Of a DNA stretch of 64,000 bases, positions 13,564 through 24,871 are shown one piece after another (the stretch's first letter is position 1; every line of letters starts with the position of its first letter). Origin of the DNA: Lingula anatina (Eukaryota; Brachiopoda; Lingulata; Lingulida; Lingulidae); contig NW_019775586.1 of NCBI RefSeq assembly GCF_001039355.2, positions 1-64,000 on the forward strand, in the 5' to 3' direction. Both the position numbers and the translations under genes were made by a program. The notes beneath the pieces are model-generated. The model made no database searches, was not told where the DNA came from, and was given only the letters and a program-made list of their open reading frames with translations.

Positions 13564-16330
13564 GTCTTTTATTAAGACTACTGCAGTCAAGTTATTTTAC
13601 AACATGTCTTAATGAGGAAAAAGTTATTTAATGACTGGTACTTTTTTGTAAGATACAAATGTCTCAGTTCAAATGTAATGTACTAACGTAATGTGACTTA
13701 AAGGATGAAGGCACCAGTTGTTGGTACCTTTATGAACAATGTCACACAAAGTCAAATTTAATTTAGAAAAAATTCGGAAATTAAAACAACCCTTGTACAT
13801 CTATTTGGACTGATGAATGACTGAACCTTTATCTGGCTTGATGTCTGTTTGGTTTACCAACTGTAACTAATATAGCCGGAAGAAACCTCTCTGTAAACTG
13901 AAAAGGTGAAAGTTATTCAACCTGTTGATAGGAAAATTCATGAATTTAAAAAGCTTTTGAACTGAGATTTCTGTATCATACTTAAATTCTATGGTGTATA
14001 TGGTATTCACTATGATGAACCACTGAACTTTGAAGTGTGCAAATTTGTTAATGTGTTTGATCCTCTGATGAATTTGTAGGGACTGCTTATGGCTGCATGA
14101 CTTGCAGGCATAAATGATGAATCATGATGTGTAGAATAAAATGATAGCAAAATCATTTGTAGAATGTAGCAGAAGGCAGTGCTCGTTTTAGGTACTATGT
14201 TTATAAGAAGGAAACTGAACCGGTGAATGGAGTTGAGCAGTATTAACTCATGTTGTAAAATAACATGTAAAAATATTTACACACTTCGGATATTATATTT
14301 AATTAGAAGTTGATGTGCACTGCCATACACACAAAGCTACATCTTAGAGTAGTATATATTGTGGCAATATGTTCAAGTGGTCTTAACAAGGCATGCTCTG
14401 GGTAAAATTTGGATGACCAAGAGTCAGATTTGCAGCCTAGGAAAATCTTATACCTAAGTGTCCATGATAAGTGTCAGCTTTCAATGACAAGTGCTTTTGC
14501 AATTAAAAAAAAGTTGTTGCACCTTATGGGGTATAGGCAAAGCTTTAAGTCTTGCTAATCTCTTTTTGTTTTCACCAGGAGGATTGCAGGGTTGAAATCA
14601 ATCTGACACAAGTTGATGCACAATTGAGACAGAAGCAGTACAGCTCAACTTACATTTTGCAATGTGTGCTAGATTTCAAACAGAATTAAAGCTTTTTCTC
14701 CATTTAAATAAAGGTTATGATTTAAGAAAGCTGGGGGCCTCCGCTGAAGAGAGAACACTCTGGCAGCGAGGGTACCTCACTCTTCAATATTGCAACCTTT
14801 TGAGGAGCTTTTTTTCTAATCTTTGAAAAGCTCTTTGCATGTTTTTTTGCAACTATTATGACTGCAAAGTAAACACTTACACTTTGATCTTTGAAATCAC
14901 TCTGGGAAGGTATTTTCATCACTATTACTTTCAAGAAATTATACACAGACATTAGAGTGAGACTTATGAAGATGCTTCCTAGTACTAAAACTATGAAGAA
15001 ATAAGTCAGCCTTCCTAAGTTTCAGGTACCAGAACGTCCTGCTGTTTCCAAAAGTTCTACCTCAGTGAAGAAAATGTATCTAATTTTGAGGATCTTCAGA
15101 ATTGTTTTCCGTATCAACCAAGAAATGTTTGGCAGTGCCTCTTATGTGCATGTACCTCAAAGTACTCAATGTACCCGCCAGGATGTATTTAACAATAATA
15201 TGACAGTTCAAAGTTGAAGAATCTCGCATACTCCAAGTGCAATATGTACATAACAGGCTTTTGTCAGCCGTGGATGTAACATACCCTTATTGTATAATTT
15301 GTAAAAGTGGATGTTGTTTTGTCTTTAGATTTACCATTGTAAAGCATAGAAGACGATACTGCTTGAGGTCTACTCTGTGCAAGTAACCAAGGAAAACTTC
15401 CCAGCATTTTATGGAGTCTCAGAAATGGATTGTCTGTCTCTAACAAGTTTTAACTTGTTAAAACAAGAAAAAAATAATTTTGCTTATGTTGTTTTATATA
15501 ATATATGACCTGTGATCTGTTGTCTTACGTGTCTTTGTTTGTATAATAATCAGCATTGTTTGCCTGCCATCAAGACAGTAAAATATTATTTTAGGACCAT
15601 ATAGTCTCAGTGCTGGAACTTTTGTATTTGGGCACCCTTATAGGGGTGTTGGTAATTATAGTCTTTGAAGACAAAATACAATTGGAAACAAAGCTTTTTA
15701 CATTGATCCATGTTATACAGACATGTAAAGCTACAGCAATGTTATGTTTATAATGTGTGACTAGATTTTAGTCAGTGAGTTTTAGACTTATTATAAGATT
15801 TATTTTTACTGATTTTATATGATATGTTACGCATGTAATGTGAAAGTTAAACATCTTTGGACCATTTTAGACTTCTTCACAAGGATTTATTGATATTGTG
15901 CCTATGGTTTTTGTAGGTTTGTCTCGTATCCAATTGAATAGGTTTATTGCCTAACTGTGAAATTGTGTATTTGTTTTAAAAACCTTCAAATTCAGTTCCA
16001 TGACATTTTGAAAAATATTTATACATTAGATATATTACAGTTTAATCTGTTCAAATTGCACATGAGCACTGAAATGTTTGAACCACTATAATTGTATTTA
16101 CCAAAAGAATAATGCAGGCAGGACGAGAGATCAGATATGCCTTATCAAGGATACCAATTTATTTCCCATGTGCAAGACTGAAAATTCTGTAAATTTAGAA
16201 TCGAAGTTTGCTATTTATTATAGAAATTCCAGTAGCTTCTCTTATTGTGGCCAGTTACATATTACACGCACAAGTGTTGTTATTGCACTTTGCTTCTGTG
16301 ACTGAAAGTAATAAAATATAAGTGTTGTTT
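13564..16330 (+). other. Kinase 3' UTR with alternative poly(A) signals
   Basis: After the stop codon there is no further coding potential. AATAAA hexamers at 14707-14712 and 16310-16315 are plausible cleavage signals, giving 3' UTRs of about 1.15 or 2.75 kb. The facing PAICS gene has an AATAAA on the minus strand at 16729-16734, so the two transcripts could end within about 400 bp of each other. UTR limits are inferred from hexamers only. Confidence 0.45.
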
Positions 16331-16728
16331 GTATGTATTTTATTCTAGAAGTGATCAGACTAGCACTTTTTTGTGCATTTAAAGTTCTACAATATATTTG
16401 TTAGTTCCAATCCAAATTACAACTATTATACAAGTGATCAACTAATCTCATTTTTTAGTATAAGGGAATTTCTAAATCCAAGTAAATCAAGCCACTCTTT
16501 GGTCCAAAAACTCGAGACAATTCATTAAATGTAAATGGGTGGTTCATGGAATGTTTCAAACTGCCAAATACTGATTTACCCTATTGTAATACAGTATCAC
16601 CATCAAGTCTTTTCTTGCTTTTTTGTAGTCACCAAAAGCACTACTTATGGCACATTTAGTGTTCTTAAAGCTAGTCAAATTGATTGGAATTGGAATGGCT
16701 ACTATCCTTGATCAAATATTGCTGCAAA

Positions 16729-16734
16729 TTTATT
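16729..16734 (-). terminator. Candidate poly(A) signal of PAICS
   Basis: AATAAA on the minus strand about 560 nt downstream of the PAICS stop codon. It is the nearest exact hexamer noticed. Use is inferred. Confidence 0.35.
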
Positions 16735-17291
16735 CCAAGCTGACAGAGACCAACAACTTGGTCTTGGAAGTAATGAGCAGTTTACAATGTCCCTGCTTCT
16801 ACAAACAGAAAGAAACAAAATCTAAAATAAACCAACCAATATTTAAGTACGAGCCACCACTAGCAGAAAGCAAGTGTTATCAAAAGCAAAAAAGAAAAAT
16901 AATTTTCAAGCTCAGTATAAAATAACAAAATTGTAAAAAGCAAACATATTCGATAAAAATATCTAAACAATGCAGTTATTATGCCCCCTAGAAGTTACAA
17001 CACTGAGTCAAGTGCAAACCATACAAATGTAAAGTGCACAGAAAATATCAGCTAATAACATCACTCTTCATGTCCAATATGAAACATCACCTGTTGCCAG
17101 GATGTGCCCATTATCATATTCTCACACTTAAAACTGTACCCCACCCATCTTCAAATAGCATTCTTTGGTAATGTTACAGAAACTTAAATGTTGTGCAATG
17201 CTCCAGCTTGAGATTCGATGAATATATATAAAAATTTCATTGCCCCCTCCTGCACATTTCAGCCATCTCCACTCCCACAAAAAGTAACTGG

Positions 17292-20186
17292 CTATTCCAC
17301 AGTCTGCTCGGTGCGGCACTTTTTGTCCACCTTTTTGAGGCCCAACCAGGTGTTGAGTTTGTTAGCGCGTAGGCGGGACCAGATTAAGTGGTCGTGAAGG
17401 GACATAATCTGTGCCGCCATCAAACCTGCAGCCTCGGGAGATATCACTGTTGAACAGCCGAGACCTGAAATGGGAAATTTACAGAAAAAAGTTACTATCA
17501 CAAATATTATTTGGCAAAGCATTTTTCCAAAAATGAATAAATGGTACATTTTGCACTATGGCCAATTAAGAACAGAGTACAAGGGGTAAAGGAAGAACGC
17601 TTCTCTGTATATGTTTCCAATCCTATCACAGAAAATTTAAAGCAAGAATTTCTTAACTGCAAAAATCTCTCTAGACTTTCTTTACGCTTCAAAAGGAGGA
17701 AAAGGAGGAAACCCTAAAGGGAAAAATATTCCCCTTACCCCCCCCCCCCAAACTTAAGTATTTAACTACATAGATACAGAATATAATCAATCAGAAAATC
17801 AAATAAAGCTCACAAATATAGAAGTAATACAGATAAAGTGTAAATAAATATTACTCTAATGTCAATTTCATCCTTTAGAGAATAATTTTCCTTGTAAAAG
17901 TATAACTTACCAGAAGGCAGCCTCAAAGATGACCAAACATCTTCATTACCCCAATCAGCCTTAATGGGTGGGCAGTTGATGACCGGCCAGCTGGCATTGC
18001 CAGACAAGACTGGACCAAGACCATTGCTTCTGCCAGCCACCGCTATAAACACAGTGGGGATATTTTCACCTGAAATGTGATATTTGTGAAGTGTAATTTA
18101 TGTACTCTATAATTGGAGTTGTAGCCCATTTACTCCTAATGGACCAAGTATGGACATTTTCACCTTTTATTCAAAAGTGAGCAATAAGTGCTAAAATAGG
18201 TTAATTAATGAACCAACAGGACCAATAATTAACAATCAAAATCATTATATTCTGACACATTAAACCAAAATATTTTTTCAAGATTTTTCAACTAGACATG
18301 CATAATTGATGAAGTCAAAGCAAGGAAATAAAACAAAATCGTTATATCTCATCACAACCAATTTCTGTACTAAAATTTACAAATTTACAAAATGACTCCA
18401 AACTAAATTTAACCAAACTATATTACCTTCATATTGAGCCAAAATGTTCAAGGTCTCATCTGTCCCTTTGTGAGCAGACGAAACCCTCATCTCACATGGG
18501 AGGCCATATTTTTGACAAGTTTCAGCTATCTTCTGACTAAAGGCAAAATCCGAGGGAGAACCCATGAAGACTACTGCTCTGCAGTTTGGCTTTGGGGTCA
18601 AATGCTAAAAATATAAAAGCAAATGTTAAAACTGAGTAATTTTACTAAAAAGGCATATCTCTGTACAATACTCCAAAGGATGGGATGATTGTTCCATCTA
18701 CCTTAAAAATCTTGAATCAAATATGTTATCCAAATGAGTTAAATATATAATATTGCATCAAAACATTTCTACTAGTTGTTGTTTGGGTACCTATTAGATA
18801 CAAATAACAGGTCACCTTAAAATGGATGTCCAACATAACAATTATCATCAACCAAAATCATGGTGAATTCAAACGGTATTTATGAGCCATGTTTTTAAAA
18901 GTTCAAATCAACAAACTAAGGATTCCACCTACATCTAATCTTTCGGCCACCCACTCAAAGTTTCTCTTCACTAATGCCAGGCCCTCCTCCGTGACCTCGG
19001 CCATGTCTCTGTAAACCTGCTTGTCCTTCATCAGGCGTTTGTCACCAGAGGGCCACAGCCGCCAGGAGTCGCTGTCAATGATGTCAGCCAAGACAATCTC
19101 ACCTGATTTACAGGATTGAAAATAAAGAGTATGGCAAATGCTACTTAAACTTGAAGAAAACGATTATTTAATATTCTTCAAAAAATGCTTTGTTAATTAT
19201 ACATGTATATAATGTTTAATTGTTCTGAAAAGTGCACTGACTTCATAGTAGAAAAGGCCTTTTTGCAAGCCACAAAATATATATTGTGTGGGTACCTAAC
19301 AAATCTGTATACATTTCAACAATGCTTTCTACACAGGTCGAAATTTTATCCTGGCTTTCACTGTGAATTCATACCCTTGTTATTGACTCCAAACTCTATC
19401 TTCATATCAATCAGGCTGCAATCCAGTGTTGCCCAGGCTTTCTCCAAGATCTCAAACACACAAACGGTCACCTTGGACATCATGTCCACTTCGTCTGGAC
19501 CTATGAGGAGGCCACCATGGGTCATCTTGCTCTCGAGGATCTGTTCTCTTGACCATTGTGGGTCACCAGCAGCATCATCCTAGAAAATAGGCTTGACTTT
19601 TAAATCCATGGGAACTATGTTAACTAAGTAAAACAACATATAGCAGAACTCCAAATAGAAGCACATTGATTAACTTCTGAATGACCTATATGGTTCAAAT
19701 TACAACTACAACAAACTCATGCCCTATTTTAATTATTTTTTTAGCAAATTAGAAACCAGAATGTTTAACATAATGTATATACATATTTAAAAAAAAAGAG
19801 GTGAGAGATATCTTACTGGGGACAGTGTATCTTTGTAAATGTTTGAAAATAGATGCTTTTTCAGTTGTTTTCAAAATATTTTTTTTTAATTTAAAAAAAA
19901 ACCAATAATAATAATAATAATAATAAATAATTGAATAAATAAATAACTTTTTTTTAATCATGCATACCTTATAAAACATTTCAAGTTTAGGAGGACAGAA
20001 CCTATAGCCCTCAGTGACTCCAGGGTTACGTTTGAGGAAGGACCCCGTGGCGACTCTCCTGGTGACCCACTCTATAGGGATCATGTCACATGCTTCGGCA
20101 ATAAAAGCTGTATCACTGTGTTGCTTGATGAAGTGGGACTTAACACCTGAAAAAAACATTTAACTTTTAATAAGGGAGATATTATA

Positions 20187-20217
<31 letters not shown>

Positions 20218-23200
20218 TGTAAAATATGTGTTTAATTCAGTATTGAAAAGGGCTCTACCCATGGTAGCTGGGAAGCTTATAGAGAAAGAGAAAAATGAAC
20301 TAAATCAGTCTGTTTGATCTATGTTTATGCCCTACAGCTGTTATGACCGGAGGCCTTATCAGGAGCACAAGCTATTACATGGCTATGTTTTTACAGATCT
20401 GTTTGTGCCCCTGATGAGGCCTCTGGGTTGAAATGGCTGTAGGGAACAATAAATATGGAACAAACAGACGGAACAAATATCACCAGAACAGTTATTGTCA
20501 CCATAACACAGAGACATGATGCATAATTTCTGAATCAATGCTTTTTGTTTCTCAGGCATTTCAATGTGGCTCAGACTTCAAACTATCTAGACAATTTATT
20601 CTACTTTGGTTAGCTAAATTCAAAAATGAACCATTTCAAAGGTTTCATTGAGAGTTGACAAAAACACTCGACAACAAAAATCATATGCTGCCCTTACCAG
20701 CAATAGCCAGTAACTCAAACACCTTAGCAGCAGTTGCCGTGGATACAATAGCTTTTCCTTTCATCTCGTGTTGCCTAGCAGCATTTCCTGCCGTGATTTT
20801 GTCCTTTGATTGTAGTAGCACCTTGCCTGGTTGTGAGGTAATCTCATACACGATCTTGGTCTTCCCCTCATTAAGCTGTTTGCCAAGCTTAACTGTATCT
20901 GAAAAATAAAAATTGTTGGGAAAAACTGTACAAATGCCAAATATATGAATAAGTAAGAATTTTGTGAGAAACAAAAATTTACATTTTAATCTTGGCTTAA
21001 TGGATTGAAATAATAGATCAAAAGCAAAATATGGCCAAACATTGGGACTTGTGTAATATCACCTCCAACATTCACCTACATGGACCCTCAAACTTCTTAT
21101 AGTTTTGATCTCTGGCCTTTTCACATTGATGTTGTATTTTTTTTTTTTTTTTTCAGTCTTTGAAATTGTTTTGAGGGTTTTTTCCTTTCATTCAATTGGG
21201 TAACAAAGACTATAACAAACAATAATGAAAATAAAAACTTTGTACACACAGAAGAAAAAATGACAAACAAATATCTGTTTTGGCTTCCAATCTTTTTTAT
21301 TAGCATGTTCACAAAATGGTCAAAGATGTGGACAAAAAACAAATTTTTTCTCTGTACTTTCATTTTTGATCTGTGAACAAAATTAACTCCGTGCATATTG
21401 AATCCATGTCATGAGCAAGGAGTAGGAATCAACAGTTCGCACTCATTAGTTAGATGCTGTATAGGAATATTTTGTCCTTTTGGAGAGCGCACATGATAGT
21501 ATTCACTCATGTATGTACATATTCTCAAAAAGCTGTCTTACTGCAAGAAAGATAGCAAAATACAACTTGTACCCCATTCACACTACAGTTGCAAAAATGC
21601 GCATTTCTATAATCCGAATTTTTCGTTAGGAATCCGATTCGGTATTGCGTTCACACACGCTAAGCGAAACCGAATTACACGTTGAAAATTTCAGGTTTAA
21701 CTTCCTGTTTTGAACACTCACGCATGCGCCGCACAGGAAATCTTAAAATACCAACAACAATTTGTGACGACAAATGCAACTCTAAAGATATTCCAGCATT
21801 CTTGAGAAGTATAAGATGGCAAAATAAGTTTGTTTCCTCATGTTGTAGTGAGTGGTGACCTCCAAATATGTTTGGTGCAGTGGCTAAAGTAATAAACAAG
21901 CGTTCATAGATACCCGCACTTATCTGCACACATGCGCAGTTAGATCTTTGCAGGTGTCGATTCCGGTAAGTTATCCGGATCGCGCTTAGAAATCAACCTC
22001 GCTTGCAGGATTTTGAAAATGCGCATTACAAAAATCCTCTTGCATTCACACTACTGCATTTATTCGAATTGTGACCTAATTCGCAATTTATCCGGATAAC
22101 TGAGTAGTGTGAACGGGGTATTGATGTCTCCCTCAGAGCTTTCACTGAATAAAGTCAGCCATAGTCATTTACATGATAACACCCCGAGTCATACCTTACT
22201 TAAGACACTATAACTGGCAGAAAAACAAAAAAAATCAGAATTCAAAAAGAAATACTATGTTATGCTTAATGTGTGTGTGTGGGGGGGGGGGGGGAGTAGG
22301 GAATACTGTAAAAGTATCCAGATTTCTAGGTTTCTGTCAGAGTACAACACATTAATAACATTAATCTCTGCAACTTAGGGCCTCATGCATGTATACTTGA
22401 AGTTGAAACTAAGTGAAGCAAGTGTTAATATTTCAATCAAATTTTGGACCTACCGGGTATTGCACTTTGACTATATGGAATACCTTTGTCTGCATCTGGC
22501 TCTGTTTTTAATAGACAAATAGGTGATACACTATATGGACGTGAGCCCAATATTCTGTCCAGTTGTTCAAAGTGCTCACATCTTAATCTTCCCTGTGTTC
22601 TGACACTGAAATATAGTAAAATATACAATATTATTCAGGGTGGGGGATTATGAAAACAGATCAACTATCTATTATATACATTTAAACTTCTGGATACACT
22701 AAAGGTGAGGGTGTCGGCACATTTTATGCAACATTTAAATCACACACATCAAACAGATACAGAGAGAGAAAGAGAGAAAGAGAAGAGAGAAACTTAATTA
22801 CCTGTGGCTGCTCTTGCCAAGCACTTTGGTTTTCCTGTACAAGAACTTCAGCTTCTTTATTTTGGCACGACATGCCTCTGGGGTCTTGTGCACCCCGTGT
22901 TCCGTCTGCAGTCGGTCAGAAATCCGCTTAAACACGTGGATGTTCCTCTTTGGGTCACTCTTTAACTGTTCTTGTATGGGGTCATCGCCCCAAACACTGA
23001 TAAGACTGTTGATTTGATTATGACTCCACCAAAATCCTCCTTCTGACGCCGCCATCGTATGTATACACGATGCGCTCGTATTTTAAACTGAGGGGTGAGG
23101 CATATAATTTCTGATCCACTATTAGTACTAAATCTGCTAGACAAAGAAGGGGTACCGTTTCCGCCCCGATAGACCGCATGTACAAGCCTAGATGTACTGG

Positions 23201-23519
23201 CCGTGTTAACGAGCTGAGAAACCGTCTTACATAATAGGCGGGCTATTAAGCTGTCAATGTCTCAAAACATAACGCTGAAGACTGAACGCTAAAAATAGAA
23301 TGTTCCACGTGAGGTGGCCTTTTTGTGAATCGACCGTCCAGACACATGAGAATGAACTTCAGCGCCACCTGTCGGGTGTCTGGAAATCATGACCTTATAC
23401 TGACCCTTGTACGTAACCGATTTTTTGTGCCAATTAACAGTGAAAGGTGTCCCAATTATAATTACTTTTCAATAATTTTTAAAAGAATTAAAACATGCCT
23501 TACCTGTTTTTTCAGACAT
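17292..23519 (-). CDS. PAICS: PAICS: bifunctional SAICAR synthetase / AIR carboxylase (complete, 8 exons, 426 aa)
   Basis: Coding exons, 5' to 3' on the minus strand: 23519-23504, 20898-20698, 20146-19968, 19579-19375, 19102-18933, 18604-18427, 18069-17911, 17464-17292 (TAG). All introns are GT-AG and in phase; 1281 nt code for 426 aa, against 425 in human. The N-terminal half is SAICAR synthetase ([78 protein letters not shown]). From about residue 265 it is the class II AIR carboxylase ([51 protein letters not shown]). Steps 6 and 7 of de novo purine synthesis, cytosolic. The start was chosen because a 16-nt exon (MSEKT plus one base) ends in a strong GTAAGG donor, fits phase and matches the tiny first coding exon of vertebrate PAICS. 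It is divergent from PPAT. Intron 1 (2.6 kb) contains another gene and a transposon. Confidence 0.95.
20330..20448. repeat. Inverted-repeat element in PAICS intron
   Basis: The left arm CCCTACAGCTGTTATGACC...GAGGCCTTATCAGG is mirrored by a right arm ending GGCTGTAGGG, with an imperfect complement of about 45 nt and a spacer of about 30 nt. It could form a hairpin and looks like a small MITE or snap-back element. No target duplication was recognised. Confidence 0.5.
21570..22120. mobile_element. 551-bp non-autonomous DNA transposon with 3-bp target duplication
   Basis: The left end TACCCCATTCACACTAC and the right end (reverse complement TACCCCGTTCACACTAC) form 17-bp terminal inverted repeats with one mismatch. 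Both sides are flanked by TTG (21567-21569 and 22121-22123), a 3-bp duplication of the kind PIF/Harbinger elements make. There is no credible transposase; the minus-strand open frame at 21675-21929 matches nothing I recognise. It lies in PAICS intron 1, downstream of the nested Myb/SANT gene. Confidence 0.8.
22271..22285. repeat. GT run and poly-G tract
   Basis: GTGTGTGTGTG followed by about 14 G, directly visible in PAICS intron 1. Confidence 0.9.
22437..23055 (-). CDS. Myb/SANT-like (trihelix) DNA-binding protein, nested in PAICS intron 1 (2 exons, 140 aa)
   Basis: Exon 1 is 23055-22802 and exon 2 is 22605-22437 (TGA). The GTAATT donor and TTTCAG acceptor keep phase; 423 nt code for 140 aa. 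Residues about 8-80 are a Myb/SANT-like domain of the MSANTD type: [33 protein letters not shown], a Lys-Thr-x-Glu-Ala-Cys-Arg motif, [11 protein letters not shown]. Exon 2 starts with [12 protein letters not shown], the short segment that usually follows this domain. Such proteins bind DNA; many derive from the Myb-like partner protein of Harbinger transposons. The gene lies wholly in the first PAICS intron on the same strand, beginning 448 bp downstream of the PAICS exon 1 donor. A longer form is possible because exon 2 contains a GTAGGT donor near its end. Family assignment is good; the biological role is unknown. Confidence 0.75.
22741..22797. repeat. Purine-rich (GAGA) simple sequence in the Myb/SANT gene intron
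   Basis: AGAGAGAAAGAGAGAAAGAGAAGAGA-type simple sequence just downstream of the exon 1 donor. Confidence 0.7.
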
Positions 23520-24079
23520 TTTGGACGGCTCAATTATGGCTGTATATCCTGTTGTTTATTTGCCGCAATATACGCTTGAAAGGTCGAGTTGGAAATTTCC
23601 ACGATTTCGAAATAAACCACCGGATTATGTAAAAAATCTGTATTTTCTTATCGTAGCTCTAAAGTCGTTTTTGATCCAACAGATCAGCAATTTTTGCGCC
23701 GTTGTAGTCGAAAGTGCACTCAATAACAGGAGTGGGGGCTCAACCACGTGCGTCTGAAAGAGGTCAGTGGGAACGTCGGGCTAGTCCAAGTTAAGGGGTG
23801 ATGGGTTTGAAATCTACGACGTAAACAAAACCATTTGAAACAAACAAGTAATATTTGGAATTTATTGATTCCATAAAATACAACAGTTTATCTTATTTGG
23901 TTTACAAAAGTAAAAAAAGATCAGTATGGGGATGTTTTGTTTGCGGTTTTGTCATCATCAATTTAATCCTTTCCCCCTAATGCTTATCCGAAAAGGTCCA
24001 TGTGCTTTCCAAACAAGATGAATGAAAAGGAAAGCTAACACAAGCTCTCGCTGGTTGTATTGTACGATCTGATATTTGA
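23520..24079. promoter_or_regulatory. Bidirectional PAICS/PPAT promoter region
   Basis: 560 bp separate the two divergent start codons, so both 5' UTRs and a shared promoter must fit here unless far upstream exons exist. No TATA box is well placed for either gene. A canonical E-box CACGTG lies at 23745-23750 and a second at 23306-23311, inside PAICS intron 1. Family knowledge: the vertebrate PPAT-PAICS pair is divergently transcribed and reported to be Myc-responsive through E-boxes. Whether these E-boxes function here is inference. Confidence 0.65.
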
Positions 24080-24808
24080 ATGGCGGAGGCAGAGGGTCTG
24101 CAAGAGGCTTGTGGGGTATTTGGCGTGGTGGCGGGCGGTGAATGGCCGACAACGCTTGATGTGGCTCACACGACGGCGTTTGCTCTAGTGGGTCTTCAAC
24201 ATCGGTGAGTTTTCATTACTGACTACAGTGACTTGGCGATATGTCAGCCGGTGTGATTTTTATTGTATAAATTATGGAAAGTGCTGTGATCTAATTGCTT
24301 TGAACCCTTGATTTGTTTAAATGGAAGTTTATCCGTTAACGCCTGATTAAAGTTCCATATAGATCATACGTGACGTTGGCTTCATTTAATCTATTAATTT
24401 TTAATCTTTAATTTTATTTACCATGCGCGCGTTGATAAGAAAGTGAATACTATTGATAATAAGTATTAATATTAATAAATAATAATAATTGTCAGGAGTG
24501 TATGTGTAGGGACAAGGAGTGGTGACCTTAAAGTTTTTACAATAAATAAAATTAAGAATTAACAAGCCTCTGCAAGGTACACCCCCCCCCCAGACTCGTA
24601 TTTTGTTCTATCCCAATCCCAATATCAAGACAAATTAACACACAGCAGGTGCGTCAGGTCACCTTGGTAATTTCTCCCCTACATTGTAAGGCACCATTAC
24701 CTTTTAATTGCGATGGCCACACTGTTGTTATAGTATATCAGTCTTAATTTCTTCTCCTTTGTTAAGTCTGTCTCATCATATCCGGGTTTAGTATATCGCG
24801 ACAATTAA

Positions 24809-24871
<63 letters not shown>

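Noticed and set aside
21675-21929. 84-codon minus-strand open frame inside the TTG-flanked transposon
   Set aside because: No transposase motif or recognised domain; it is bounded by the element and looks like chance.
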